Positions 39,643-53,621 of a stretch of DNA of 64,000 bases are shown one piece after another. Every line of letters starts with the position of its first letter. Positions within the stretch are counted from its first letter, which is position 1. The notes under the pieces are model-generated. The model searched no databases. It saw only the letters and a program-made list of their open reading frames with translations, and had not been told where the DNA came from. The stretch lies in the NCBI RefSeq assembly GCF_051401765.1, contig NW_027480507.1, positions 1,488,001 through 1,552,000 of the forward strand, given 5' to 3'. This DNA comes from Calliopsis andreniformis. Its lineage: Eukaryota; Arthropoda; Insecta; Hymenoptera; Andrenidae. The position numbers and the translations under genes are program-made.

Positions 39643-39810
39643 ACGGCCCTCAGTCCTCAACAATCAGTTGTCAATCCTCAATCCTCAATAGAATATCCTC
39701 AATTCACAGTTTTGAATACTCAATACTCAATCTGCAATCTTCAAACCTCTATACACAAACATCAATTCTCATCACTCAACCCTCAACACTCAGTCCTCAA
39801 TATTCAATCC
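39643..39810 (+). repeat. Landmark module, family A
   Basis: Third module of copy 0. It is 2179 bp from the previous one (1676 bp in the other copies) because of a local ~503-bp duplication. Confidence 0.88.
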
Positions 39811-40342
39811 TCAATCCTCAATCCTCAATCCTCAATCGTCAATCTTCAATCCTCTATACGCAATCTTCAATCCTCCATCCTCAACACTCAATCCTCAATC
39901 CTCATTCTTCAAACCTCAATACCCAATCCTCAATCTTCAATCCTCAACACTCAATCCTCAATTCTCAATCCTCAATCCTCAGTCTTCAGTCCTCAAACCT
40001 CAATCCTCAACCCTCAGCCCTCATCGTCAATCCTCAATCCTCAGTCCTCAATCCTCAATCTTCAGTCCCCAATACTCAATCTTCAACCCTCTGTCCTCAA
40101 TTCTCAATCCTCAATCCTCAATCCTCAATCCTCAATCCTCAATCCTCAATCGTCAATCCTCATTCTTCAATCCTCAATACCCAATACTAAATCTTCAATC
40201 CTCAATCCTCAATCCTCAATTCTCAATCCTCCATCCTCAGTCCTCAGTCCTCAATCTTCAAATCCTCAATACTCAATCTTCAATCCTCAATCCTCAGTCC
40301 TCAAACCTCAATTCTGAATCCTCAATCCTGAATTCTCAATCT

Positions 40343-40510
40343 ACGGCCCTCAGTCCTCAACAATCAGTTGTCAATCCTCAATCCTCAACAGAATATCCTC
40401 AATTCACAGTTTTCAATACTCAATACTCAATATGCAATCTTCAAACCTCTATCCACAAACATCAATTCCCATCACTCAACCCTCAACACTCAGTCCTCAA
40501 TATTCAATCC
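40343..40510 (+). repeat. Landmark module, family A2
   Basis: Fourth module of copy 0, 700 bp after the preceding A module. Its right end touches the left border of the 6001-bp duplication. Confidence 0.88.
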
Positions 40511-40814
40511 TCAATCCTCAATCCTCAATCCTCAATCCTCAATCGTCAATCTTCATTCCTCAATCCTCAATCCTCAATCTTCAATCCTCATTCTTCAATC
40601 CTCAATACCCAATTCTCAATCTTCAATCCTCAATCCTCAATCCCCAAATCTGAATCCTCAATCCTCGATCCTCATCCCTCAAGCATCAATACTCAACCCT
40701 CAGTCCTCGTCCTCAATCCACAACCCTCAATCCTCAATCCTCAATCTTCAATCATCAATATACAATCTTCAGTCCTCAATCCTCAATACTCAATCCTCAA
40801 TCCTCTATGTTCAA

Positions 40815-40823
40815 CCCGCGATA
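40815..40823 (+). repeat. CCCGCGATA marker site
   Basis: In 6001-bp copy 1. Confidence 0.85.
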
Positions 40824-41306
40824 CACAATCCTCAATGTTCAATCCTCAATACTCAATCCTCAATCCTCAATCCTCAATCCTCAATCATCAATCCTCAATC
40901 CTCAGTCCCCAAACCTCAATCCTCAATCTTCAATCCTCAATACTCATTCTTCAATCCTCAATCCTCAATACTCAATCCTCAATCCTCAATCCTCAATCGC
41001 CAATCTTCAATCCACAATACTCAATCTTCAATCCTCAATCCTCAATCCTCAATCCTCAATCCTCATTCTTCTATCCTCAATACCCAATCCTCAGTCTTCG
41101 ATCCTCAATCCTCAATTCTCAATTCTCAATCCTCAATCCTCAGTCCTCAGTCCTCAAACCTCAATCCTCAACCCTCAGCCCTCATCCTCAATGCTCAATC
41201 CACAATCCTCAATCCTCTATCTTCAATCCTCAATACTCAATCTTCAATCCTCAATCCTCAGACCTCAAACATCAATTCTGAATCCTCAATCCTGAATTCT
41301 CAACCT

Positions 41307-41474
41307 ACGGCCCTCAGTCATCAACAATCAGTTGTCAATCCTCAATCCTCAATAGAATATCCTCAATTCACAGCTTTCAATACTCAATACTCAATCTGCA
41401 ATCTTCAAACCTCTATCCACAAACATCAATTCTCACCATTCAACCCTCAACACTCAGTCCTCAATATTCAATCC
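41307..41474 (+). repeat. Landmark module, family C
   Basis: First module of the ~6 kb unit, copy 1. Confidence 0.88.
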
Positions 41475-43366
41475 TCAATCCTCAATCCTCAATCCTCAAT
41501 CGTCAATCTTCAATCCTCAATACGCAATCTTCAATCCTCAATCCTCAATCCTCAATCCTCAATCCTCATTCTTCAATCCTCAATACCCAATCCTCAATCT
41601 TCAATCCTCAATCCTCAATCCTCAATTCTCAATCCTCAATCCTCAATCTTCAATCCTCATTCTTCAATCCTCAATACCCAATACTCAATCTTCAATCCTC
41701 AATCCTCAATCCTCAATACTCAGTCCTCAATCCTGAGTCCTCAGTCCTCAAACCTCAATCCTCAACCCTCAGCCCTCATCGTCAATCCTCAATCCTCAGT
41801 CCTCAATCCTCAATCTTCAATCCTCAATACTCATTCTTCAATCCTCATTCCTCAATCCTCAATACCCAATACTAAATCTTCAATCCTCAATCCTCAGTCG
41901 TCAATCTTCAATCTTCAATACGCAATCTTCAATCCTCAATCCTGAATCCTCAAGCCTCAATCCTCATTCTTCAATCCTCAATACCCAATCCTCAATTTTC
42001 AATCCTCAACCCTCAATCCTCAATTCTCAATCCTCAATCCTCAATCTTCAATCCACATTCTTCAATCCTCAATACCCAATCCTCAATCTTCAATCCTCAA
42101 TCCTCAATCCTCAATTCTCAATCCTCAATCCTCAGTCTTCAGTCCTCAAACCTCAATCCTCAACCTCAGCCCTCAACGTCAATCCTCAATCCTCAGTCCT
42201 CAATCCTCAATCTTCAATACCCAATACTCAATCTTCAGCCCTCTGTCCTCAATCCTCAATCCTCAATCGTCAATCTTCAATCCTCAATACGCAATCTTCA
42301 ATCCTCAATCCCCAATCCGCAATCCTCAATCCTCATTCTTCAATCCTCAAAACGCAATCCTCAATCTTCAATCCTCAATCCTCAATCCTCAATTCTCAAT
42401 CCTCAATCCTCAATCTTCAATCCTCATTCTTCAATCCTCAATACCCAATACTCAATCTTCAATCCTCAATCCTCAATCCTCAATTCTCAGTCCTCAATCC
42501 TCTGTCCTCAGTCCTCACACCTCAATCCTCAACCATCAGCCCTCATCGTCAATCGTCAATCCTCAGTCCTCAATCCTCAATCTTCAATCCTCAATACTCA
42601 ATCTTCAATCCTCAATCCTCAATTCTCAATCCTCAATCCTCAATCCTCAATCCTCAATCCTCAATCCTCAATCGTCAGTCTTCAATCTTCAATACCCAAT
42701 CTTCAATCCTCACTCCTCAATCCTCCATTCTCAATCCTCAATCCTCATTCTTCAATCCTCAATACCTAATCCTCAATCTTCAATCCTGAATCCTCAATCC
42801 TCAATTCTCAATCCTCATTCCTCAGTCCTCAGACCTCAAACCTCAATCCTCAACCCTCAGCCCTCATCCTCAATCCTCAATCCTCAATCTACAATTCTCA
42901 ATACTCAATTCTCAATACTCAATCTTCAATCCTCAATCCTCAGTCCTCAAACCTCAATTCTGAATCCTCAATCCTGCATCCTCAAGCTTCAATCCTCAAT
43001 CCCCAATCCTCAATCTTCAATCCTCAATCCTCAATCCTCAATCCTCAATCCTCAATCTTCAATCCTCAATACTCAATCTTCAATCCCCAATCCTCTATCC
43101 TCAGTCCTCAATCCTCAATACTCAAACCTCAATCTTCAATCCTCAATCCTCAATCTTCAATCCTCTATCCTCAATCCTCAATTCTCAAACTTCAATCCTC
43201 AATCCTCAGTACTCAAACTTCAATTCTGAATCCTCAATCCTGAATCCTCAATCTTCAATCCTCAATCGCCAATCCTCAATCTTCAATCCTCAATCCTCAA
43301 TCCTCAATCCTCAATCCTCAGTCCTCAAACCTCAATTCTGAATCCTCAATCCTGAATTCTCAATCT

Positions 43367-43534
43367 ACGGCCCTCAGTCCTCAACAATCGGTTGTCAATC
43401 CTCAATCCTCAATAGAATATCCTCAATTCACAGTTTTGAATACTCAATACTCAATCTGCAATCTTCAAACCTCTATACACAAACATCAATTCTCATCACT
43501 CAACCCTCAACACTCAGTCCTCAATATTCAATCC
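43367..43534 (+). repeat. Landmark module, family A
   Basis: Has AATCGGTTG; second module of copy 1. Confidence 0.88.
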
Positions 43535-45042
43535 TCAATCCTCAGTCCTCAATCCTCAATCCTCAATCGTAAATCTTCAATCCTCAATACGCAATCTTCA
43601 ACCCTCAATCCTCAATCCTCAAGCCTCAATCCTCATTCTTCAATCCTCAATACCCAATCCTCAATTTTCAATCCTCAAACCTCAATCCTCAATTCTCAAT
43701 CCTGAATTCTCAATCTTCAATCCTCATTCTTCAATCCTCAATACCCAATACTAAATCTTCAATCCTCAATCCTCAATCCTCAATTCTCAATCCTCAATCC
43801 TCAGTCTTCAGTCCTCAAACCTCAATCCTCAACCTCAGCCCTCATCGTCAATCCTCAATCCTCAGTCCTCAATCCTCAATCTTCAATACCCAATACTCAA
43901 TCTTCAGCCCTCTGTACTCAATCCTCAATCCTCAATCGTCAATCTTCAATCCTCAATACGCAATCTTCAATCCTCAATCCCCAATCCGCAATCCTCAATC
44001 CTCATTCTTCAATCCTCAAAACGCAATCCTCAATCTTCAATCCTCAATCCTCAATCCTCAATTCTCAATCCTCAATCCTCAATCTTCATTCCTCATTCTT
44101 CAATCCTCAATACCCAATACTCAATCTTCAATCCTCAATCCTCAATCCTCAATTCTCAGTCCTCAATCCTCTGTCCTCAGTCCTCACACCTCAATCCTCA
44201 ACCATCAGCCCTCACCGTCAATCCTCAATCCTCAGTCCTCAATCCTCAATCTTCAATCCTCAATACTCAATCTTCAATCCTCAATCCTCAATTCTCAATC
44301 TTCAATCCTCAATCCTCAATCCTCAATCCTCAATCCTCAATCGTCAGTCTTCAATCCTCAATACCCAATCTTCAATCCTCACTCCTCAATCCTCCATTCT
44401 CAATCCTCAATCCTCATTCTTCAATCCTCAATACCTAATCCTCAATCTTCAATCCTGAATCCTCAATCCTCAATTCTCAATCCTCATTCCTCAGTCCTCA
44501 GACCTCAAACCTCAATCCTCAAACCTCAGCCCTCATCCTCAATCCTCAATCCTCAATCTACAATCCTCAATACTCAATCCTCAATACTCAATCTTCAATC
44601 CTCAATCCTCAGTCCTCAAACCTCAATTCTGAATCCTCAATCCTGCATCCTCAATCTTCAATCCTCAATCCACAATCCTCAATCTTCAATCCTCAATCCT
44701 CAATCCTCAATCCTCAATCCTCAATCTTCAATCCTCAATACTCAATCTTCAATCCTCAATCCTCTATCCTCAATCCTCAATCCTCAATCCTCAAACCTCA
44801 ATCTTCAATCCTCAATCCTCAATCTTCAATCCTCTATCCTCAATCCTCAATACTCAAACTTCAATCCTCAATCCTCAGTCCTCAAACTTCAATTCTGAAT
44901 CCTCAATCCTGAATCCTCAATCTTCAATCCTCAATCGCCAATCATCAATCTTCAATCCTCAATCCTCAATCCTCAATCCTCAATCCTCAATCCTCAGTCC
45001 TCAAACCTCAATTCTGAATCCTCAATCCTGAATTCTCAATCT

Positions 45043-45210
45043 ACGGCCCTCAGTCCTCAACAATCAGTTGTCAATCCTCAATCCTCAATAGAATATCCTC
45101 AATTCACAGTTTTGAATACTCAATACTCAATCTGCAATCTTCAAACCTCTATACACAAACATCAATTCTCATCACTCAACCCTCAACACTCAGTCCTCAA
45201 TATTCAATCC
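45043..45210 (+). repeat. Landmark module, family A
   Basis: Third module of copy 1. Confidence 0.88.
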
Positions 45211-45742
45211 TCAATCCTCAATCCTCAATCCTCAATCGTCAATCTTCAATCCTCTATACGCAATCTTCAATCCTCCATCCTCAACACTCAATCCTCAATC
45301 CTCATTCTTCAAACCTCAATACCCAATCCTCAATCTTCAATCCTCAACACTCAATCCTCAATTCTCAATCCTCAATCCTCAGTCTTCAGTCCTCAAACCT
45401 CAATCCTCAACCCTCAGCCCTCATCGTCAATCCTCAATCCTCAGTCCTCAATCCTCAATCTTCAGTCCCCAATACTCAATCTTCAACCCTCTGTCCTCAA
45501 TTCTCAATCCTCAATCCTCAATCCTCAATCCTCAATCCTCAATCCTCAATCGTCAATCCTCATTCTTCAATCCTCAATACCCAATGCTAAATCTTCAATC
45601 CTCAATCCTCAATCCTCAATTCTCAATCCTCCATCCTCAGTCCTCAGTCCTCAATCTTCAAATCCTCAATACTCAATCTTCAATCCTCAATCCTCAGTCC
45701 TCAAACCTCAATTCTGAATCCTCAATCCTGAATTCTCAATCT

Positions 45743-45910
45743 ACGGCCCTCAGTCCTCAACAATCAGTTGTCAATCCTCAATCCTCAACAGAATATCCTC
45801 AATTCACAGTTTTCAATACTCAATACTCAATATGCAATCTTCAAACCTCTATCCACAAACATCAATTCCCATCACTCAACCCTCAACACTCAGTCCTCAA
45901 TATTCAATCC
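45743..45910 (+). repeat. Landmark module, family A2
   Basis: Fourth module of copy 1, again 700 bp after the A module. Confidence 0.88.
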
Positions 45911-46815
45911 TCAATCCTCAATCCTCAATCCTCAATCCTCAATCGTCAATCTTCAATCCTCAATACGCAATCTTCAATCCTCAATCCTCAATCCTCAATC
46001 CTCAATCCTCATTCTTCAATCCTCAATACCCTATCCTCAATTTTCAATCCTCAACCCTCAATCCTCAATTCTCAATCCTCAATCCTCAATCTTCAATCCT
46101 CATTCTTCAGTCCTCAATACCCAATACTAAATCTTCAATCCTCAATCCTCAATCCTCAATTCTCAATCCTCAATCCTCAGTCTTCAGTCCTCAAACCTCA
46201 ATCCTCAACCCTCAGCCCTCATCGTCAATCCTCAATCCTCAGTCCTCAATCCTCAATCTTCAATACCCAATACTCAATCTTCAGCCCTCTGTCCTCAATT
46301 CTCAATCCTCAATCCTCAATCCTCAATCCTCAATCCTCAATCCTCAATCTACAATCCTCAATACTCAATCCTCAATCCTCAATCCTCAATCCTCAATCTT
46401 CAATCCTCAATACTCAATCTGCAATTCTCAATCCTCAATCCTCAATCCTCAATCCTCAAACCTCATACTTCAACCCTCAATACCGAATCCTCAATCTTCA
46501 ATATTCAATCCTCAATCCTCAATCCTCAATCCTCAATCCTCAATCGTCAATCTTCATTCCTCAATCCTCAATCCTCAATCTTCAATCCTCATTCTTCAAT
46601 CCTCAATACCCAATTCTCAATCTTCAATCCTCAATCCTCAATCCCCAAATCTGAATCCTCAATCCTCGATCCTCATCCCTCAAGCATCAATACTCAACCC
46701 TCAGTCCTCGTCCTCAATCCACAACCCTCAATCCTCAATCCTCAATCTTCAATCATCAATATACAATCTTCAGTCCTCAATCCTCAATACTCAATCCTCA
46801 ATCCTCTATGTTCAA

Positions 46816-46824
46816 CCCGCGATA
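46816..46824 (+). repeat. CCCGCGATA marker site
   Basis: In 6001-bp copy 2. Confidence 0.85.
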
Positions 46825-47307
46825 CACAATCCTCAATGTTCAATCCTCAATACTCAATCCTCAATCCTCAATCCTCAATCCTCAATCATCAATCCTCAAT
46901 CCTCAGTCCCCAAACCTCAATCCTCAATCTTCAATCCTCAATACTCATTCTTCAATCCTCAATCCTCAATACTCAATCCTCAATCCTCAATCCTCAATCG
47001 CCAATCTTCAATCCACAATACTCAATCTTCAATCCTCAATCCTCAATCCTCAATCCTCAATCCTCATTCTTCTATCCTCAATACCCAATCCTCAGTCTTC
47101 GATCCTCAATCCTCAATTCTCAATTCTCAATCCTCAATCCTCAGTCCTCAGTCCTCAAACCTCAATCCTCAACCCTCAGCCCTCATCCTCAATGCTCAAT
47201 CCACAATCCTCAATCCTCTATCTTCAATCCTCAATACTCAATCTTCAATCCTCAATCCTCAGACCTCAAACATCAATTCTGAATCCTCAATCCTGAATTC
47301 TCAACCT

Positions 47308-47475
47308 ACGGCCCTCAGTCATCAACAATCAGTTGTCAATCCTCAATCCTCAATAGAATATCCTCAATTCACAGCTTTCAATACTCAATACTCAATCTGC
47401 AATCTTCAAACCTCTATCCACAAACATCAATTCTCACCATTCAACCCTCAACACTCAGTCCTCAATATTCAATCC
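47308..47475 (+). repeat. Landmark module, family C
   Basis: First module of copy 2, exactly 6001 bp from its copy-1 counterpart. Confidence 0.88.
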
Positions 47476-49367
47476 TCAATCCTCAATCCTCAATCCTCAA
47501 TCGTCAATCTTCAATCCTCAATACGCAATCTTCAATCCTCAATCCTCAATCCTCAATCCTCAATCCTCATTCTTCAATCCTCAATACCCAATCCTCAATC
47601 TTCAATCCTCAATCCTCAATCCTCAATTCTCAATCCTCAATCCTCAATCTTCAATCCTCATTCTTCAATCCTCAATACCCAATACTCAATCTTCAATCCT
47701 CAATCCTCAATCCTCAATACTCAGTCCTCAATCCTGAGTCCTCAGTCCTCAAACCTCAATCCTCAACCCTCAGCCCTCATCGTCAATCCTCAATCCTCAG
47801 TCCTCAATCCTCAATCTTCAATCCTCAATACTCATTCTTCAATCCTCATTCCTCAATCCTCAATACCCAATACTAAATCTTCAATCCTCAATCCTCAGTC
47901 GTCAATCTTCAATCTTCAATACGCAATCTTCAATCCTCAATCCTGAATCCTCAAGCCTCAATCCTCATTCTTCAATCCTCAATACCCAATCCTCAATTTT
48001 CAATCCTCAACCCTCAATCCTCAATTCTCAATCCTCAATCCTCAATCTTCAATCCACATTCTTCAATCCTCAATACCCAATCCTCAATCTTCAATCCTCA
48101 ATCCTCAATCCTCAATTCTCAATCCTCAATCCTCAGTCTTCAGTCCTCAAACCTCAATCCTCAACCTCAGCCCTCAACGTCAATCCTCAATCCTCAGTCC
48201 TCAATCCTCAATCTTCAATACCCAATACTCAATCTTCAGCCCTCTGTCCTCAATCCTCAATCCTCAATCGTCAATCTTCAATCCTCAATACGCAATCTTC
48301 AATCCTCAATCCCCAATCCGCAATCCTCAATCCTCATTCTTCAATCCTCAAAACGCAATCCTCAATCTTCAATCCTCAATCCTCAATCCTCAATTCTCAA
48401 TCCTCAATCCTCAATCTTCAATCCTCATTCTTCAATCCTCAATACCCAATACTCAATCTTCAATCCTCAATCCTCAATCCTCAATTCTCAGTCCTCAATC
48501 CTCTGTCCTCAGTCCTCACACCTCAATCCTCAACCATCAGCCCTCATCGTCAATCGTCAATCCTCAGTCCTCAATCCTCAATCTTCAATCCTCAATACTC
48601 AATCTTCAATCCTCAATCCTCAATTCTCAATCCTCAATCCTCAATCCTCAATCCTCAATCCTCAATCCTCAATCGTCAGTCTTCAATCTTCAATACCCAA
48701 TCTTCAATCCTCACTCCTCAATCCTCCATTCTCAATCCTCAATCCTCATTCTTCAATCCTCAATACCTAATCCTCAATCTTCAATCCTGAATCCTCAATC
48801 CTCAATTCTCAATCCTCATTCCTCAGTCCTCAGACCTCAAACCTCAATCCTCAACCCTCAGCCCTCATCCTCAATCCTCAATCCTCAATCTACAATTCTC
48901 AATACTCAATTCTCAATACTCAATCTTCAATCCTCAATCCTCAGTCCTCAAACCTCAATTCTGAATCCTCAATCCTGCATCCTCAAGCTTCAATCCTCAA
49001 TCCCCAATCCTCAATCTTCAATCCTCAATCCTCAATCCTCAATCCTCAATCCTCAATCTTCAATCCTCAATACTCAATCTTCAATCCCCAATCCTCTATC
49101 CTCAGTCCTCAATCCTCAATACTCAAACCTCAATCTTCAATCCTCAATCCTCAATCTTCAATCCTCTATCCTCAATCCTCAATTCTCAAACTTCAATCCT
49201 CAATCCTCAGTACTCAAACTTCAATTCTGAATCCTCAATCCTGAATCCTCAATCTTCAATCCTCAATCGCCAATCCTCAATCTTCAATCCTCAATCCTCA
49301 ATCCTCAATCCTCAATCCTCAGTCCTCAAACCTCAATTCTGAATCCTCAATCCTGAATTCTCAATCT

Positions 49368-49535
49368 ACGGCCCTCAGTCCTCAACAATCGGTTGTCAAT
49401 CCTCAATCCTCAATAGAATATCCTCAATTCACAGTTTTGAATACTCAATACTCAATCTGCAATCTTCAAACCTCTATACACAAACATCAATTCTCATCAC
49501 TCAACCCTCAACACTCAGTCCTCAATATTCAATCC
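49368..49535 (+). repeat. Landmark module, family A
   Basis: Second module of copy 2, with AATCGGTTG. Confidence 0.88.
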
Positions 49536-51043
49536 TCAATCCTCAGTCCTCAATCCTCAATCCTCAATCGTAAATCTTCAATCCTCAATACGCAATCTTC
49601 AACCCTCAATCCTCAATCCTCAAGCCTCAATCCTCATTCTTCAATCCTCAATACCCAATCCTCAATTTTCAATCCTCAAACCTCAATCCTCAATTCTCAA
49701 TCCTGAATTCTCAATCTTCAATCCTCATTCTTCAATCCTCAATACCCAATACTAAATCTTCAATCCTCAATCCTCAATCCTCAATTCTCAATCCTCAATC
49801 CTCAGTCTTCAGTCCTCAAACCTCAATCCTCAACCTCAGCCCTCATCGTCAATCCTCAATCCTCAGTCCTCAATCCTCAATCTTCAATACCCAATACTCA
49901 ATCTTCAGCCCTCTGTACTCAATCCTCAATCCTCAATCGTCAATCTTCAATCCTCAATACGCAATCTTCAATCCTCAATCCCCAATCCGCAATCCTCAAT
50001 CCTCATTCTTCAATCCTCAAAACGCAATCCTCAATCTTCAATCCTCAATCCTCAATCCTCAATTCTCAATCCTCAATCCTCAATCTTCATTCCTCATTCT
50101 TCAATCCTCAATACCCAATACTCAATCTTCAATCCTCAATCCTCAATCCTCAATTCTCAGTCCTCAATCCTCTGTCCTCAGTCCTCACACCTCAATCCTC
50201 AACCATCAGCCCTCACCGTCAATCCTCAATCCTCAGTCCTCAATCCTCAATCTTCAATCCTCAATACTCAATCTTCAATCCTCAATCCTCAATTCTCAAT
50301 CTTCAATCCTCAATCCTCAATCCTCAATCCTCAATCCTCAATCGTCAGTCTTCAATCCTCAATACCCAATCTTCAATCCTCACTCCTCAATCCTCCATTC
50401 TCAATCCTCAATCCTCATTCTTCAATCCTCAATACCTAATCCTCAATCTTCAATCCTGAATCCTCAATCCTCAATTCTCAATCCTCATTCCTCAGTCCTC
50501 AGACCTCAAACCTCAATCCTCAAACCTCAGCCCTCATCCTCAATCCTCAATCCTCAATCTACAATCCTCAATACTCAATCCTCAATACTCAATCTTCAAT
50601 CCTCAATCCTCAGTCCTCAAACCTCAATTCTGAATCCTCAATCCTGCATCCTCAATCTTCAATCCTCAATCCACAATCCTCAATCTTCAATCCTCAATCC
50701 TCAATCCTCAATCCTCAATCCTCAATCTTCAATCCTCAATACTCAATCTTCAATCCTCAATCCTCTATCCTCAATCCTCAATCCTCAATCCTCAAACCTC
50801 AATCTTCAATCCTCAATCCTCAATCTTCAATCCTCTATCCTCAATCCTCAATACTCAAACTTCAATCCTCAATCCTCAGTCCTCAAACTTCAATTCTGAA
50901 TCCTCAATCCTGAATCCTCAATCTTCAATCCTCAATCGCCAATCATCAATCTTCAATCCTCAATCCTCAATCCTCAATCCTCAATCCTCAATCCTCAGTC
51001 CTCAAACCTCAATTCTGAATCCTCAATCCTGAATTCTCAATCT

Positions 51044-51211
51044 ACGGCCCTCAGTCCTCAACAATCAGTTGTCAATCCTCAATCCTCAATAGAATATCCT
51101 CAATTCACAGTTTTGAATACTCAATACTCAATCTGCAATCTTCAAACCTCTATACACAAACATCAATTCTCATCACTCAACCCTCAACACTCAGTCCTCA
51201 ATATTCAATCC
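51044..51211 (+). repeat. Landmark module, family A
   Basis: Third module of copy 2. Confidence 0.88.
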
Positions 51212-51743
51212 TCAATCCTCAATCCTCAATCCTCAATCGTCAATCTTCAATCCTCTATACGCAATCTTCAATCCTCCATCCTCAACACTCAATCCTCAAT
51301 CCTCATTCTTCAAACCTCAATACCCAATCCTCAATCTTCAATCCTCAACACTCAATCCTCAATTCTCAATCCTCAATCCTCAGTCTTCAGTCCTCAAACC
51401 TCAATCCTCAACCCTCAGCCCTCATCGTCAATCCTCAATCCTCAGTCCTCAATCCTCAATCTTCAGTCCCCAATACTCAATCTTCAACCCTCTGTCCTCA
51501 ATTCTCAATCCTCAATCCTCAATCCTCAATCCTCAATCCTCAATCCTCAATCGTCAATCCTCATTCTTCAATCCTCAATACCCAATGCTAAATCTTCAAT
51601 CCTCAATCCTCAATCCTCAATTCTCAATCCTCCATCCTCAGTCCTCAGTCCTCAATCTTCAAATCCTCAATACTCAATCTTCAATCCTCAATCCTCAGTC
51701 CTCAAACCTCAATTCTGAATCCTCAATCCTGAATTCTCAATCT

Positions 51744-51911
51744 ACGGCCCTCAGTCCTCAACAATCAGTTGTCAATCCTCAATCCTCAACAGAATATCCT
51801 CAATTCACAGTTTTCAATACTCAATACTCAATATGCAATCTTCAAACCTCTATCCACAAACATCAATTCCCATCACTCAACCCTCAACACTCAGTCCTCA
51901 ATATTCAATCC
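51744..51911 (+). repeat. Landmark module, family A2
   Basis: Fourth module of copy 2, 700 bp after the A module. Confidence 0.88.
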
Positions 51912-53612
51912 TCAATCCTCAATCCTCAATCCTCAATCCTCAATCGTCAATCTTCAATCCTCAATACGCAATCTTCAATCCTCAATCCTCAATCCTCAAT
52001 CCTCAATCCTCATTCTTCAATCCTCAATACCCTATCCTCAATTTTCAATCCTCAACCCTCAATCCTCAATTCTCAATCCTCAATCCTCAATCTTCAATCC
52101 TCATTCTTCAGTCCTCAATACCCAATACTAAATCTTCAATCCTCAATCCTCAATCCTCAATTCTCAATCCTCAATCCTCAGTCTTCAGTCCTCAAACCTC
52201 AATCCTCAACCCTCAGCCCTCATCGTCAATCCTCAATCCTCAGTCCTCAATCCTCAATCTTCAATACCCAATACTCAATCTTCAGCCCTCTGTCCTCAAT
52301 TCTCAATCCTCAATCCTCAATCCTCAATCCTCAATCCTCAATCCTCAATCTACAATCCTCAATACTCAATCCTCAATCCTCAATCCTCAATCCTCAATCT
52401 TCAATCCTCAATACTCAATCTGCAATTCTCAATCCTCAATCCTCAATCCTCAATCCTCAAACCTCATACTTCAACCCTCAATACCGAATCCTCAATCTTC
52501 AATACACAATCCCCAATCCTCAATCGTCAGTCTTCAATCCTCAATACTCAGTCTTCAATCCTCAATCCTCAATCCTGAATCCTCAATCCTCATTCTACAA
52601 TCCTCAATACCCAATCCTCAATCTTCAATCCTGAATCCTCGATCCTCAATTCTCAATCCTCCACCCTCAGTCCTCAGTCCTCAAACCTCTATCCTCAACC
52701 CTCAGGCCTCATCCTCAATCCTCAATCCTCAACCTTCAATCCTCAATCCGCAATGCTCAATATTCAATCATCGATCCTCAATCCTCAGTCCTCAAGCCTC
52801 AATTCTGAATCCTCAATCCTGAATCCTCAATCTTCAATCCTCAATCCCCAATCCTCAATCTTCAATCCTCAATACTCAATCTTCAATCATCAATCCTCAA
52901 TCCTCAATCCTCAATCCTCAATCCTCGATCCTCAATCTTCAATCCTCAATACTCAATCTGCAATTCTCAATCCTCAATCGTCAATCCTCAAACCTCATAC
53001 TTCAACCCTCAATACCGAATCCTCAATCTTCAATACACAATCCCCAATCCTCAATTCTCAATCCTGAATCCTCAATCCTCATACTTCAAACATCAATACT
53101 CAACCCTCAGTCCTCGTCCTCAATCCACAACACTCAATCCTCAATCGTCAATCTTCAATCATCAATATTCAATATTCAATACTGAATCCTCAATCCTCAA
53201 TCCTCATCCCTCAATCCTCAATGTTCAATCCTGAATACCCAATCCTCAATCTTCAATCCTCAATCCTCAATCCTCAATCCTCAATCCTCAATGTTCAATC
53301 CTCAATACTCAATGCTCAATCCTCAATCCTCAATCCTCAACCCTCAATCTTCATTCCTCAATCCTCAATCCTCAATCTTCAATCCTCATTCTTCAATCCT
53401 CAATACCCAATCCTCAATCTTCAATCCTCAATCCTCAATCCCCAAATCTGAATCCTCAATCCTCGATCCTCATCCCTCAAACATCAATACTCAACCCTCA
53501 GTCCTCGTCCTCAATCCACAACCCTCAATCCTCAATCCTCAATCTTCAATCATCAATATACAATCTTCAGTCCTCAATCCTCAATACTCAATCCTCAATC
53601 CTCTATGTTCAA

Positions 53613-53621
53613 CCCGCGATA
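53613..53621 (+). repeat. CCCGCGATA marker site
   Basis: Downstream of the 6001-bp pair, with the same flanks as at 34905. Confidence 0.85.

Larger units (their letters stand above)
34643..40502 (+). repeat. ~6 kb higher-order unit, copy 0 (diverged)
   Basis: Carries modules C, A, A, A2 in that order. It aligns to copy 1 at offset 5910, then 5903 (one heptamer difference near 35.23 kb), then 5400 after a local ~503-bp duplication. It lacks the final ~0.55 kb present in copies 1 and 2. Confidence 0.85.
40503..46503 (+). repeat. 6001-bp higher-order unit, copy 1
   Basis: Head-to-tail with copy 2, with no difference at any site compared. Private markers are shared at offset 6001: CTCAACGTC (~42174), CTGTACTC (~43913), CGTAAATC (~43568), AATGCTAAATC (~45583) and a CAGTCCTCAATACC variant (~46108). 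6001 is not a multiple of 7, so the copies sit in different heptamer phase relative to a fixed grid. Confidence 0.93.
46504..52504 (+). repeat. 6001-bp higher-order unit, copy 2
   Basis: Starts TTCAATCC after CTTCAATA, while copy 1 starts TTCAATCC after CCTCAATA; it ends CTTCAATA followed by CACAATCCCC. The junction between copies is therefore a clean fusion of the unit's right end to its left end at a shared TCAATA. Confidence 0.92.

Noticed and set aside
45832..47946. 704-codon open frame, and similar ones at 27204-28772, 40368-41945, 21043-22512, 29439-30908 and 60126-61676
   Set aside because: Same repeat reading. Copies follow DNA block duplications, with no sign of frame-specific conservation. 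Most starts are non-ATG, and stops come from TGAATCC, TAAATC or TAATCC variants.
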